Source: Desulfoscipio sp. XC116
GTDB lineage: Bacteria > Bacillota > Desulfotomaculia > Desulfotomaculales > Desulfallaceae
NCBI RefSeq assembly: GCF_039851975.1
Contig: NZ_CP156660.1
Coordinates: 1,803,035-1,867,034, forward strand
DNA length: 64,000 nucleotides
Reading direction: 5' to 3'
The notes under the pieces were generated by a model. It did no database searches, was not told where the DNA came from, and saw only the letters and a list, made by a program, of their open reading frames with translations. This document shows, piece after piece, positions 25,379 through 35,166 of the stretch; within the stretch, counting starts at the first letter, position 1; each line of letters begins with the position of its first letter. The translations under genes were made by a program, and so were the position numbers.

Positions 25379-26158
25379 TTATCTGCCTTGAAAGTCAGGC
25401 TTGCGTTTTTCTAAAAAGGCTGTGGTACCTTCAACGCGATCTTCGGTGGAAAAGGCAATCACCTGAGCGAACTTTTCAAACAGCAGCCCCGAATTAATAT
25501 CGGTATTGGCACCCACATTAATGGCTGTTTTGGCCAGGCTGACTGCCATCGGGCCTTTGGCAATTATCTTCTGCGCCATTTCTTTGGCGGCAGGCAGTAG
25601 ATCTTCGGATTGCTTGACTACTTTATTAACCAGACCAATTTCTCTGGCCTCCTGGGCGCTGATGATATCACCGGTAAAAATCAGCTCTTTCGCCTTACCA
25701 ACGCCCACCACTCTTTGCAACCTCTGGGTGCCGCCGGCTCCGGGAATGATGCCCAGGTTTACCTCGGGCTGCCCTAGTTGGGAGCGGCTGGTGGCAATTC
25801 TGATATCACAGGCCAAGGCCAACTCACATCCACCACCCAGGGCAAAGCCATCAATAGCGGCGATCACAGGCTTATCCAGGTTCTCTACCTCATTTAGTGA
25901 ATCCTGAGCTTCGCTTTTCAATACTTCCAAAGTTTCACGCTCTCTTAAGGAGCGAATATCCGCCCCGGATGCAAAAGCTTTGCCGCCCGCACCAGTGATA
26001 ATAAGCACCCGTACGTCTTTATCAAAACGGCATTCCCTTGCGGCGCCACGAATCTCTGCCCAGGTGCGAGGATCCAGGGCATTGCGCACTTCGGGACGAT
26101 TCAAGGTGATTATGGCAATGTGACCGTCCTTCTCTAATAACAAGTTTTGAAATTCCAT
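25379..26158 (-). CDS. enoyl-CoA hydratase (crotonase)
   Basis: A 259-residue crotonase with both catalytic glutamates in place: ALGGGCELALACD and GQPEVNLGIIPGAGGTQRL. The oxyanion hole is formed by AFASGADI and the GGG segment. It hydrates short-chain 2-enoyl-CoA to 3-hydroxyacyl-CoA. AAGGAAGGG precedes the ATG. It sits between thiolase and acyl-CoA dehydrogenase in the catabolic operon, 51 bases after the thiolase stop. Confidence 0.93.
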   Translation of the reverse strand: MEFQNLLLEKDGHIAIITLNRPEVRNALDPRTWAEIRGAARECRFDKDVRVLIITGAGGKAFASGADIRSLRERETLEVLKSEAQDSLNEVENLDKPVIAAIDGFALGGGCELALACDIRIATSRSQLGQPEVNLGIIPGAGGTQRLQRVVGVGKAKELIFTGDIISAQEAREIGLVNKVVKQSEDLLPAAKEMAQKIIAKGPMAVSLAKTAINVGANTDINSGLLFEKFAQVIAFSTEDRVEGTTAFLEKRKPDFQGR

Positions 26159-26209
26159 ATTGGTCCCTTCCTTATTAAAAAAATTTTAATTATTTGAAGA
26201 GGCGGCTAG

Positions 26210-27394
26210 CTAACCAACCCATTCCCAGATAGCCGCAGAACCCTGCCCATGACCGATGCACATGCTCTCCACTGCATATTTGGCGTTGTAATAAGTCATT
26301 TCATGCATTAGTGTGGTGGCAATTCGTGCTCCGGTGCAGCCCAGGGGGTGCCCTAGAGCAATGCCGCCGCCCCGCGGGTTAAGCAGCGGGTGGTTTCTAA
26401 TGCCTAATTCCTCTGTGCAGTATATGGCCTGAGAAGCGAAAGCTTCGTTAACTTCCCACAGGTCAATTTGATCAACGGTCATACCTGCTTGTTTTAGCAC
26501 TTTGGGAATCGCCAGGGCGGGTCCAATACCCATGACTGCGGGATCCACACCAATCACAGCATAGGCCACCAGCTTCATTTTGGGCTTTAACCCCAGCTCT
26601 TGTACTTTTTCCTTGCTGGCTACAAGCACGGCGGCGGCGGCATCATTCGTTTGGCTGGAATTACCGGCTGTAACGGTAGCCGATTTATCATTCATAAATA
26701 CAGGCTTTAGCTTGGCCAGTGCCTCCATATTAGTGCCCGGTCTAATACCCTGGTCCCGGGTGACCAGCATTTTTTGGATGCCTCCGTCCTCAGTGGGAAC
26801 ATCCGCTTCAATGGGTAATATTTCATCTTTAAACAGACCTTCTTCGGTGGTCTTATGGGCCTTGGCATGGCTTTCTACCGCCATCTGGTCCTGTTCTTCC
26901 CTGCTGATGTTGTACCGTCTGGCCACCATTTCAGCCGTGTAGCCCATCCTTACCATGTTGGGGTCGGTAAATTCCCCCAATCTGGGGTTAGGCTTGGTGC
27001 CTGTTGCCATTGGCACATGAGTCATATGTTGAACACCGCCGGCAATAATTAAATCCGCCCAACCCATTGCTATGGAAGAAACAGCAAAGGCAATGGTCTG
27101 CAGACCGGACCCGCATAGGCGGTCCACCGTACACCCGGATACACTAAACGGCATGCCTGCCATTATTGTAGCGTAGCGACCAATATTTGAACCCATATCC
27201 TGCATTAAGTAGGTGCCGCCCAGCATAACATCGTCCACTTGTTCCTTCTTTTTACCTGTGATGTCCGCCCGGTTCAAGACTTCATTAATTATCGCAGCAG
27301 CCAAATCGTCCGCCCGGACATTAATAAACCAGGATTTTTTGCCCGATTTGGCTATAGGCGTACGCACTCCCTCAACCAGGTAAACTTCTCTCAT
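26210..27394 (-). CDS. acetyl-CoA acyltransferase (beta-ketothiolase)
   Basis: A 394-residue thiolase of the FadA/AtoB branch. The nucleophile lies in VDRLCGSGLQT (Cys about 91), followed by NEAFA and the terminal GGGIALGHPLGCTGAR plus CIGHGQGSAAIWE, giving the Cys-His-Cys triad. It cleaves 3-ketoacyl-CoA with CoA, or condenses two acetyl-CoA. AAAGGGG precedes the ATG. It is placed directly after 3-hydroxyacyl-CoA dehydrogenase, as expected for the last step of beta-oxidation. Confidence 0.94.
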   Translation of the reverse strand: MREVYLVEGVRTPIAKSGKKSWFINVRADDLAAAIINEVLNRADITGKKKEQVDDVMLGGTYLMQDMGSNIGRYATIMAGMPFSVSGCTVDRLCGSGLQTIAFAVSSIAMGWADLIIAGGVQHMTHVPMATGTKPNPRLGEFTDPNMVRMGYTAEMVARRYNISREEQDQMAVESHAKAHKTTEEGLFKDEILPIEADVPTEDGGIQKMLVTRDQGIRPGTNMEALAKLKPVFMNDKSATVTAGNSSQTNDAAAAVLVASKEKVQELGLKPKMKLVAYAVIGVDPAVMGIGPALAIPKVLKQAGMTVDQIDLWEVNEAFASQAIYCTEELGIRNHPLLNPRGGGIALGHPLGCTGARIATTLMHEMTYYNAKYAVESMCIGHGQGSAAIWEWVG

Positions 27395-27460
27395 TTATAT
27401 TTAGCCCCTTTCTTTCGGCAAGTTATCCGAAGCCTATGGAATGACTCATTGGTGTCAATT

Positions 27461-28330
27461 TTATTTACAATACTCGTAGAATCCCTTACCGGTTTTACGC
27501 CCCCATTCTTTTTTTACAAACTTTTCCACAATAATGGGGGAGGGCTTGTATTGGGGATCACCTGTTTCTTGGTAACGCTCTGTACTGATGTAGTAGGTCA
27601 GGTCAACTCCGGTGAGATCCAGTAGTCTAAACGGGCCCATTGGGTGTCCCAGCGCATGTACAACTGCAGTGTCAATATCTTGGGGTGTGGCCACTCCCAT
27701 ATCATAGATATATAGAGCTTCGTTTTTAATGGCCGATACTATCCGGTTGACTAAAAAGCCGTATATTTCCTTTTGCAGCATGACGGGTATCTTACCCATT
27801 TTTTTGCATGTCTCCATTACTATCTCTACAGTGTCATCAGATACATGAGGTCCCCTGACAACTTCCACAAGTTTCATTACCAGCGCCGGATTAAAGAAGT
27901 GCATGTTGCATACCTTGGATGGACGGCTGGTTGCATCGGCAATTTTGGAGCTGACGATGTAGGAGCTATTAGTGGCTAAAATAGCATGCGGAGGACAAGT
28001 CTTATCCAAATCGACAAATATTTTGCGTTTAAGTTCTAATTTTTCGATAGCTGCCTCGATTACCAGATCGACATCCTTACACGCTTCCGCTAAATCATCG
28101 GTAAAAGATAACCTGTCCCGAGCCGCTTTAGCCTCATCCTTGGTTAATTTGCCTTTGACCACTCGCTCGGGCAGGTAGGTGTCGGCGAAATTTTCAGCCT
28201 TTTGTAAAATTTCCTGATTAATGTCGGTGCATGACACTTTATAACCTGCCAGTGCCGCGGATACGGAAATCTGGTGTCCCATGTTCCCCGCACCAATAAC
28301 GCAAATATTTTTCACTTCGAAACTCGCCAT
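27461..28330 (-). CDS. 3-hydroxyacyl-CoA dehydrogenase (3-hydroxybutyryl-CoA type)
   Basis: A 289-residue NAD(P)-dependent enzyme. The Rossmann loop CVIGAGNMGHQIS is at the N-terminus, followed by the dyad segment with NTSSY(I) and HFFNPALVMKLVEVV (catalytic His in HFFNP) and Glu/Asn partners; the C-terminal helical domain has HPMGPFRLLDLTGVD. It converts (S)-3-hydroxyacyl-CoA to 3-ketoacyl-CoA. ATG 28330 is better spaced from GGGG than the GTG nine bases upstream. Confidence 0.94.
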   Translation of the reverse strand: MASFEVKNICVIGAGNMGHQISVSAALAGYKVSCTDINQEILQKAENFADTYLPERVVKGKLTKDEAKAARDRLSFTDDLAEACKDVDLVIEAAIEKLELKRKIFVDLDKTCPPHAILATNSSYIVSSKIADATSRPSKVCNMHFFNPALVMKLVEVVRGPHVSDDTVEIVMETCKKMGKIPVMLQKEIYGFLVNRIVSAIKNEALYIYDMGVATPQDIDTAVVHALGHPMGPFRLLDLTGVDLTYYISTERYQETGDPQYKPSPIIVEKFVKKEWGRKTGKGFYEYCK

Positions 28331-28386
28331 AAATTTCACACCCCTTTAAAAGATTTTAGATTATATTCAAATTTTAATTTTGGCGC

Positions 28387-29733
28387 TTAAATCCGCTTAT
28401 TTGTTGTGCTCCAAATCTTCATTTTTTCGGCTTCTTTAATTAAATCGTCCTGAAAATTCGGGTGAGCAAGATTAATCAGCATTTCCGCCCGCTGCCAGGT
28501 TGGTTTGCCCTTTAAATTGGCCTTACCGTACTCGGTAGCTACATAATGGACCACTGATCTGGGCACCGTTACCGCGCTGCCGTTGGTTATAGTGGGCACA
28601 ATCCTGGAAATTTGCTTATCCCTTATTTCTCTGGTAGAGCTTAAGCAAATGAATGCTTTACCACTCTTGGAGCGAAAAGCGCCATAGGTAAAATCAAACT
28701 GCCCGCCGGTTCCGGAAATTTGCCGGGAACCCACTGATTCAGAGCTTACCTGGCCGTACAAATCAATTTCAATAGCGTTATTAATAGAAATTTGGTTATC
28801 GTTTTGGGCAATATTTTCGGGCGCATTGATGTAATCCACAGGATATATGGCACAAGCCGGGTTATTATGTATAAATTCATATAACTTGGCATCCCCCATG
28901 GCAAAGGTATACGCCATTTTAAAGCGGTCTATTGTTTTTCTGGCCCCGGTAATAATGCCTTTTTCGTATAAGTCAACAAAAGAGCCGCACAGCATTTCAC
29001 TGTGTACGCCAAGATCTTTTAAATCAGATTCGGCAAGCATTTGGCCAATGGTGTTGGGCATACCGCCAATACCCAGCTGCAAACAGGCTCCGTCTTTAAT
29101 TTCCTCCACTATTAAGGCAGCAATTTTTTTATCCACCTCAGTGGGCGGGTGAACAGGTATTGCAAACAGCGGATCGTTCCTTCCCTCGACGATATAGTCA
29201 ACTTCGGAAATGTGCACACATTCTTGATCGCCACCCAGGCAGCGAGGTGCATTTTGGTTTACTTCTACAATGACAATTTGAGCTGTTTCACACAGCGCCC
29301 GCTCGTATGAACTGGATACACTGAAATTGAAATAGCCTTGTTCATCCATAGGAGTGGTTACAATCATGGCCACATTGATGGCCGGGGAATTACCCGATCG
29401 GATATGCACTGGTGACTCAGCATACAAACCGGGTATATGAAAGGACAGGTAATCGTCTTGTAATTTCCGATCCACCCCGCTAAAAAATCCACTGTTGTAG
29501 ATAAAGTGTTCTTGGTCCGGGTCAGCCAGGGCAACATTAACCGGGTAAAGGGAGCAAACTCCTCTTATGTTAACGTTAGTTAGCTCGTCTTTGCGCCGGG
29601 CCAGTGCCTCATCAAGTACCCTCGGGGTGGTTGCAAAATGGCTGTAAGCCACCCAATCGTCCGATTTAACTGCTTTGACCGCTTCATCGGCAGTAACCAG
29701 CTTGCCTTGATACTCTTTTGTATAATTGCTCAC
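28387..29733 (-). CDS. acetyl-CoA hydrolase/CoA-transferase (butyryl-CoA:acetate or 4-hydroxybutyrate CoA-transferase type)
   Basis: A 448-residue class I CoA-transferase of the Cat1/Cat2/Ach1 group. It has a GIGGMPNTIGQML motif and the catalytic Glu region VSSESVGSRQISGTGGQFDF, where the Glu forms a thioester with CoA. It would move CoA between acetate or a similar acid and an acyl-CoA, activating the substrate or conserving the thioester energy. Start at GTG 29733 is set by GAGGGAG nine bases upstream; the frame extends to 29790 without support. It lies between the long acyl-CoA dehydrogenase and hydroxyacyl-CoA dehydrogenase genes. Confidence 0.9.
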   Translation of the reverse strand: MSNYTKEYQGKLVTADEAVKAVKSDDWVAYSHFATTPRVLDEALARRKDELTNVNIRGVCSLYPVNVALADPDQEHFIYNSGFFSGVDRKLQDDYLSFHIPGLYAESPVHIRSGNSPAINVAMIVTTPMDEQGYFNFSVSSSYERALCETAQIVIVEVNQNAPRCLGGDQECVHISEVDYIVEGRNDPLFAIPVHPPTEVDKKIAALIVEEIKDGACLQLGIGGMPNTIGQMLAESDLKDLGVHSEMLCGSFVDLYEKGIITGARKTIDRFKMAYTFAMGDAKLYEFIHNNPACAIYPVDYINAPENIAQNDNQISINNAIEIDLYGQVSSESVGSRQISGTGGQFDFTYGAFRSKSGKAFICLSSTREIRDKQISRIVPTITNGSAVTVPRSVVHYVATEYGKANLKGKPTWQRAEMLINLAHPNFQDDLIKEAEKMKIWSTTNKRI

Positions 29734-29901
29734 GTTACAAAACTCCCTCGTCAATACGTGTAATTGTTTTTCTATATTCACCTGCAGCATCTTTTAGGTT
29801 TTCCCGATAACCCGGGCTCATTTACCAATTTGGTAATATAGATGGCCCGGACACCGTTAAAACCGCAGGGGGTTGCAGGCAGCGTTGTTAAAGAAAACTT
29901 A

Positions 29902-31740
29902 CTAACTTATGACCAGCGCCTCTTCCGGGCATTGGATAGCAGATTTATCAGCATTTTTAATTAAATCGGTAAGCATATATACATTAGGCAAAATGTTGTT
30001 GATAAAATACCGGGCGGTTGCAATTTTACCCATGTAGTAGTTATAATCATGGTGATCCAACCCCAGCTCAGCTATTTTGCGGCCGGCTAACAGCGCCTGA
30101 TCCAAGATAGCCTCTCCGGCAAACAGCTGGGCGCAGCAGATAAGCACCCTTGGGGCGTAAAGGGGTATTAATTCGCCCATTTCAGCCTTGTTGGCGTAAT
30201 AAGAGGCACATAAATCTTTGATTTCAGCAACGCAATTATACGCTTTTCCCAGTTTGTTAAATTCTACGGTAAAATCCGGGTTTTCTTTATTTTCTTTAAT
30301 GAATTTTTTACGGTCATTCATCCAGTCGGCAAACGGCCGGCCGTCTTTCATGCGCATTTTTCTGCCCACCAAATCCATAGCGTGGATAAATGAGGTTCCC
30401 TCCCAGATGGAAAGTATCTTCACATCACGGGCGTACTGAGAAACAGGATATTCCTCGGTATATCCAACTCCACCGTATACCTGAATGGCCTGACCAATCA
30501 TTTGCCAGGCAGTTTCGGCGGAATAAGTTTTAATTAGCGGAGTTAGTATCTCGGCCAGCCCCTGGCACCGGGCGGATTTTTTTTTGTCGTTGCTATGTTC
30601 GGCAATATCCAGGTAATAAAAGCCCTTGAATATCATGGCCCGAATGGCTTCCACCTGGGCCTTGATTTCTAGCAGCATTCGTTTTATATCTTCGTGTTTA
30701 ATCAACGGCACCCGGCCAATCCGGGGATTGGTGAACGGTCGGCCCTGAATACGCTCGGTAGCGTAACGTGCTGCATAACAATAAGCGGCGGCCATTTGGG
30801 CCAGAGCGTTATGGCCCGTACCAATACGGGATTCATTCATCATATGAAACATCATGGCCAGGCCCTTGGAAGCACCCTCGCTATCCGGTGGGCTGCCCAC
30901 CAGTATTCCGCGGCAGTTGTCATTCTCACCAAAATTCAACATGGCTGTGGCGGATGCCTTGAGCCCCATCTTATGCTCAACGCCGGTGCAAATAACATCG
31001 TTGGGGTCGCTGAGGCTTCCGTCGTCATTGACCCATATCTTGGGCACAATATACAGCCCTAAACCTTTTGATCCCGGAGCACCACCTTCGGGTCGGGCTA
31101 GTATCATATGAATAATGTTTTCGCTCAAATCAACTTCCCCACCGGTAATAAACATTTTAGTGCCCTTAATTTTGTATATCCTCGGATCATCAGTTGGATA
31201 GGCCCTGGTGGTGGAATCCCCCACGTCAGAGCCGGCATTTGGCTCAGTCAGACACATAGTGCCGCTCCACATACCGTTTAGCATGTTTTCGATGAACATT
31301 TCCCGGTCTTTATCAGTGCCAAACCGATGAATTAAATTAGCTGCACCAGTGGTCAGCTTGATATAGGACGAAAGCGCCGGGCTGGCCGCCATAATCATCT
31401 CATTATAGGCACGGTATAATGTTAACGGCATCAAGGTGTCTGATCCCAACGATTCGTTGGCTGATCCCCAACCGTTCTCTTGCAAAAATTTAAATGCCTG
31501 TATGTACGGCGCCGGCAAATTAACACGACCATTTTCAAATTTAATACCTGTTTCGTCACCTTCTTTATTAATAGGCGCTATTACTTCTCTGGCAATTTTA
31601 TAAACTTCATTTAAGATAAAATCTACATCATTTAATTCATAATTCTCTTTAAACCTATCTAGATTAAACACTTCCTCCATGTCCAGCCATTCGTCCAAGA
31701 TAAACTTAAGATCCCGGATATCATAAATAAATTCCGCCAT
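29902..31740 (-). CDS. long acyl-CoA dehydrogenase (about 610 aa, C-terminally extended)
   Basis: A 612-residue acyl-CoA dehydrogenase. The core has TMCLTEPNAGSDVGDSTT, FITGGEVDL, the flavin-site helix YGGVGYTEEYPVSQYARD and the catalytic Glu in IWEGTSFIHAMDLVGRKM; the N-terminus carries an extra helical segment and about 130 residues extend beyond the core, as in the AidB/FadE-like long family. It catalyses the first oxidation of a fatty or branched acyl-CoA. GGGAGG precedes ATG 31740. It is the promoter-proximal gene of the catabolic operon and lies behind a sigma-54 promoter. Confidence 0.92.
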   Translation of the reverse strand: MAEFIYDIRDLKFILDEWLDMEEVFNLDRFKENYELNDVDFILNEVYKIAREVIAPINKEGDETGIKFENGRVNLPAPYIQAFKFLQENGWGSANESLGSDTLMPLTLYRAYNEMIMAASPALSSYIKLTTGAANLIHRFGTDKDREMFIENMLNGMWSGTMCLTEPNAGSDVGDSTTRAYPTDDPRIYKIKGTKMFITGGEVDLSENIIHMILARPEGGAPGSKGLGLYIVPKIWVNDDGSLSDPNDVICTGVEHKMGLKASATAMLNFGENDNCRGILVGSPPDSEGASKGLAMMFHMMNESRIGTGHNALAQMAAAYCYAARYATERIQGRPFTNPRIGRVPLIKHEDIKRMLLEIKAQVEAIRAMIFKGFYYLDIAEHSNDKKKSARCQGLAEILTPLIKTYSAETAWQMIGQAIQVYGGVGYTEEYPVSQYARDVKILSIWEGTSFIHAMDLVGRKMRMKDGRPFADWMNDRKKFIKENKENPDFTVEFNKLGKAYNCVAEIKDLCASYYANKAEMGELIPLYAPRVLICCAQLFAGEAILDQALLAGRKIAELGLDHHDYNYYMGKIATARYFINNILPNVYMLTDLIKNADKSAIQCPEEALVIS

Positions 31741-31812
31741 GATTAAACCTCCCTGGTTCGATAATGAAATTGATGTATTAATAGTTGCACAATTTTTATA
31801 ATTTTTAAAAAG

Positions 31813-31828
31813 AGCAAAATATGTGCCA
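31813..31828 (-). promoter_or_regulatory. sigma-54 promoter of the beta-oxidation operon
   Basis: On the minus strand TGGCAC-ATATT-TTGCT matches the -24/-12 consensus TGGCAC-N5-TTGCW fully and lies 73 bases before the start codon of the long acyl-CoA dehydrogenase. Confidence 0.8.
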
Positions 31829-31991
31829 ATGTTCCAACAACTATTCATTTTAATTTTAAAAAAGCCGTAAACTCAGTAAAGACAATATAGTTATCAAACC
31901 ATAAAAAAGCTTTGAAGTTTTTCATCTATAATCACGGTTTCAATATGCAACAAAAAAGTTGCTTATTAAAACTTGAAGTATTGCACGGTAA

Positions 31992-32020
31992 GAAAAAAAA
32001 GACCACCCACAACAGGTGGT
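31992..32020 (-). terminator. terminator of the TRAP/CoA-transferase operon
   Basis: Minus strand: ACCACC and GGGTGGT form a stem around TGTTGT, followed by CTTTTTTTT. It lies 23 bases after the stop of the CoA-transferase beta subunit and separates the two operons. Confidence 0.8.
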
Positions 32021-32042
32021 TTCGCCCGGAAGGTATTCAAAT

Positions 32043-32900
32043 TTATATCAATAAAGCTATGGATTCGTAACATTCTTTCATTATTCGATAATAATCCTCA
32101 AAAGACTGTTCTTCTTGCCTGCTTTTACTTCCTAAAACCACGCCTAACGGATCTATTCTGTGCATTATTTCAATTTCTTCTTTAGTAGGCGGAGCGACTT
32201 GTTTTAAATTGGATCCTACCTTTAAATCCCATCCCACAACTGCTTTAATCTCATTAACTGTAACCCCGGGAAACAATTCATCCAAGTACATTTCCTTGGT
32301 TAAAGAATCGAATCTAAAGATACATTTATTAGTTATTACAGCTTGCGGCCCCCCGCCTTTTAGACCAACTTTTTTCCTTTCCCCGGGGCCGGCAATAAAT
32401 CCGGGACTTGTTATGTAGTCCAATTTTTCTACAAATTTTCTATTCTCCATACGCATGATAATAAGTACCCTTTTAGCTGAAGAAGCCAGGTCATTGCCAC
32501 CGCCTGAACCTGGTAATCTTATAGTTGGGTGTTGGTATGTCTTACCATCACCTATTATTGCAGTGGTGTTTAAATTACCGTATTTATCTATTTGGGCTCC
32601 CCCAATAACAGCTACATCAACAAAACCACGCTGAACATCGCCAAGCACTCTCCATAATTCAGTGGCCATAAGAGCATTGTCAGTAGTAGCATTATCTGAA
32701 ATACTCCAGGGCAGTCTGCGGCTGTTAGACCCTACTCCTCCGGCTTCGTAAATCAGCACCGAATTGGGTGCGTGAATCTTACTTGCCACCACTCCGGCCA
32801 ATAAAGGAATACCAACACCTATAAAAACACATTCATTATCGTTTATTAAGCGGGAGCAAGCGGAAACCATAAATTCTTGTGTAGTATAATTCATTTGCAC
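32043..32900 (-). CDS. CoA-transferase, beta subunit (GctB-like)
   Basis: A 285-residue class I CoA-transferase subunit. Glycine-rich ADP/CoA segments are visible: FIGVGIPLLAG, YEAGGVGSNSRR, VIGGAQIDKYGNLN, RLPGSGGGNDLAS. The last matches the beta-subunit G-S-G-G-N-D motif of glutaconate-type transferases. It starts at GTG 32900 (or ATG 32894) behind AAGGGGG, inside the end of the alpha-subunit gene region, so the two are coupled. With the alpha subunit it should activate a carboxylic acid brought in by the adjacent TRAP transporter. Confidence 0.86.
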   Translation of the reverse strand: MQMNYTTQEFMVSACSRLINDNECVFIGVGIPLLAGVVASKIHAPNSVLIYEAGGVGSNSRRLPWSISDNATTDNALMATELWRVLGDVQRGFVDVAVIGGAQIDKYGNLNTTAIIGDGKTYQHPTIRLPGSGGGNDLASSAKRVLIIMRMENRKFVEKLDYITSPGFIAGPGERKKVGLKGGGPQAVITNKCIFRFDSLTKEMYLDELFPGVTVNEIKAVVGWDLKVGSNLKQVAPPTKEEIEIMHRIDPLGVVLGSKSRQEEQSFEDYYRIMKECYESIALLI

Positions 32901-32910
32901 AAAAACCCCC

Positions 32911-33831
32911 TTAATAAGTCTCAATTCTGGGAATTTGATAGTTGTCTCTTTCCAATTTCCGCAGCTTTGCCAATCTGTCTGAACCTAACTTCTGTAAGTA
33001 TTCTTCAAATGTATCCCAGCTCAATACCCATTCCTCTATCCAGGTGTTAAAACCTTCCTGAGTTTTTGATGCATTTAACCAAATTTTTCTAAAGGGCATA
33101 TCCAGCCAATAATACCCCGCCACCCCAAGTGGGTGTGCTCCAAAAGGCATTTCCACAACTGCGTCTACACAATAATGAGGTATTTGGGTCATATTGGGTA
33201 TCTTCCTGATTTCAGACGTTGGAATAATTTCCTCACAGGTAAGAATAACTTTTTTAGCCGCCCGGGCTATATTTACATCGTTGGCCAGCATACCCCAAAT
33301 CTGGGCATTGCCCATTTTATCCGCCCGCTGCACATGTATAAAGGCAACATCAGGCTCAGCGGCTGGCACAAGATTAACCGCCTGACCTTTGTACGGATCC
33401 TGCATGCGTATAATTTTGTCATTATATTTGGGGATATCTGATCCGGACATGGACAGCACGGGGAGAAAAGGTACGCCTAAAGCTCCGGCTAAAAAGCGCA
33501 TACCTATGGCTAAGTTGGTATAGTCTTCGACCTCTACATGCCTGGGGATTCCCTTTTCAACGGCTCTTCTAAAGTTAAGCCCGCTGCCAATTACACCTAT
33601 CCATACATAAGCTGACTCAACTTTTTTAACCAGGCCGGCTCCCAGGAGCAGCTCGACCGATTCGTCATGGCTGTCGACTATAAGAGTCAGGTCTTTTTTG
33701 TTTTGTCTAATCAGTTCATAACTGCAGGCTACCGGTTCACGAGCAAGTATGCCCCCGAGGGCAACTGTATCATGGTCACGGACAAGCCCCTGAACCGCTT
33801 TTGCCAGAGATGTCACTTTATTGACTGACAA
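32911..33831 (-). CDS. CoA-transferase, alpha subunit (GctA-like)
   Basis: A 306-residue class I CoA-transferase alpha subunit. It has the start VTSLAKAVQGLVRDHDTVALGG, the segment NLVPAAEPDVAFIHVQRADKMGNAQIWG and CEEIIPTSEIRK, as in glutaconate CoA-transferase and its IpdA-type relatives; IpdAB homologues can hydrolyse rings rather than transfer CoA, so the reaction is not settled. TTG 33831 is set by a run of seven G six bases upstream. The gene follows dctM by 24 bases and is translated with the beta subunit. Confidence 0.86.
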   Translation of the reverse strand: MSVNKVTSLAKAVQGLVRDHDTVALGGILAREPVACSYELIRQNKKDLTLIVDSHDESVELLLGAGLVKKVESAYVWIGVIGSGLNFRRAVEKGIPRHVEVEDYTNLAIGMRFLAGALGVPFLPVLSMSGSDIPKYNDKIIRMQDPYKGQAVNLVPAAEPDVAFIHVQRADKMGNAQIWGMLANDVNIARAAKKVILTCEEIIPTSEIRKIPNMTQIPHYCVDAVVEMPFGAHPLGVAGYYWLDMPFRKIWLNASKTQEGFNTWIEEWVLSWDTFEEYLQKLGSDRLAKLRKLERDNYQIPRIETY

Positions 33832-33855
33832 TTTTGTCCCCCCCAAGTATAATAA

Positions 33856-35166
33856 TTATTTGATAAGTAGACTAGGCAACCAGGTAACAGTTTGCGGGAA
33901 TAGAGCAATTATTAGCAGGGTAAGGGCCATAAGAGCGACAAACGGCCAGATAGCTGCATAAACCTCGCCTATGGTTAACCCTGCGGGAGCAACCGCTCTG
34001 ATCACAAATAAGTTGAATCCAAAAGGAGGTGTAATATAAGCCATGCATATGTTAACCACAAACATTACGCCATACCAGAGGGGGTCAAAGCCAAGAGCAC
34101 CCACAACAGGCAGGAAAAAGGGCCCGGTGATCAATATAATGCCGGCAGGGTCTAAAAACATGCCCAGCACAAAGAATATCGCCTGCATACCCAATAAGAT
34201 TATCCATCTGTTTACATCCATACCCGTGACTAGCCCGCTGAACCATTCTCCAACGCCGGTCATGGTGACAAGCCTCGAATAAGCAACGGCACCAAGGATA
34301 ATCCAAAAGACCATGGCGTTAACCCCAACGCCCATAACCATCATCTTTTTAATATTCTCCAGATCTATTGCCCGCTTGATAGCAGCGCATATTATCGAAC
34401 CCACCAGGCCAATGGCCGCTGCTTCGGTTGTTGTGGCAATACCGGTATAGATGACGCCCAGTACCAGTAAAATAATAAACATCGGCAGCATTACTGCTCT
34501 AAGCGATTCCATCTTTTGCGACAAAGTAAAGTTTTCTTCCACCGGTGGCCCGTAAGAGGGGTATTTTATGCACAATAAAGCGATATATATCATAAATAAT
34601 ATGGCCATGATAATACCGGGAATGACACCGCCAAAAAACATCTGACCAGCCGATACTTCGGCTTCAGCGGCATAAATGATCATAATTACGCTGGGCGGTA
34701 TAATGATGCCCAAGGCACCGCCGGCGCAGATTGCCCCGGCCACCAATTTTCTATTGTATCCCCTTTTAAACATCGCCGGCATTGCGGTCAAACCCAGGGT
34801 AGCGGTAGCCACCGTGCTGATACCTACCATAGCCGCGAAAATAGAAGAAATAACCACTGTCCCTAGAGCCAGCCCGCCTTTTATCTTACCCATCCAGCGA
34901 TTGATCATTTCATACATGTCATCAGCCATCCCGGTAAAGCGTAAAACAGCCGCCATCATCAAAAAAAGAGGTATTGCAGTCAGAGTAAAACTGGCGGACT
35001 TGCCCAGTGCCCCTAGAACAACCGCATAAAAACCACCGGTGCCTCCCCATATAAAAAAGCCAATGGCTAATGAAAGACCCCCCAGAGAAAATGCAACTGG
35101 CAGACCTAAGCCCATAACCAGCAACAACGAGCCTGCCAGAATAAGCGCTAGTATAGACGGTTCCAT
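33856..35166 (-). CDS. dctM: TRAP transporter large membrane subunit
   Basis: A 436-residue polytopic protein of the DctM family with about twelve hydrophobic segments. Landmarks are LGLPVAFSLGGLSLAIGF near the N-terminus, GGALGIIIPPSVIMIIYA with the conserved double Pro, and FLDPAGIILITGPFFLPV. It forms the sodium-coupled channel of a tripartite carboxylate transporter. Its ATG overlaps the dctQ stop (TAATG). The genes dctP, dctQ, dctM run in this order and are followed by the CoA-transferase. Confidence 0.94.
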   Translation of the reverse strand: MEPSILALILAGSLLLVMGLGLPVAFSLGGLSLAIGFFIWGGTGGFYAVVLGALGKSASFTLTAIPLFLMMAAVLRFTGMADDMYEMINRWMGKIKGGLALGTVVISSIFAAMVGISTVATATLGLTAMPAMFKRGYNRKLVAGAICAGGALGIIIPPSVIMIIYAAEAEVSAGQMFFGGVIPGIIMAILFMIYIALLCIKYPSYGPPVEENFTLSQKMESLRAVMLPMFIILLVLGVIYTGIATTTEAAAIGLVGSIICAAIKRAIDLENIKKMMVMGVGVNAMVFWIILGAVAYSRLVTMTGVGEWFSGLVTGMDVNRWIILLGMQAIFFVLGMFLDPAGIILITGPFFLPVVGALGFDPLWYGVMFVVNICMAYITPPFGFNLFVIRAVAPAGLTIGEVYAAIWPFVALMALTLLIIALFPQTVTWLPSLLIK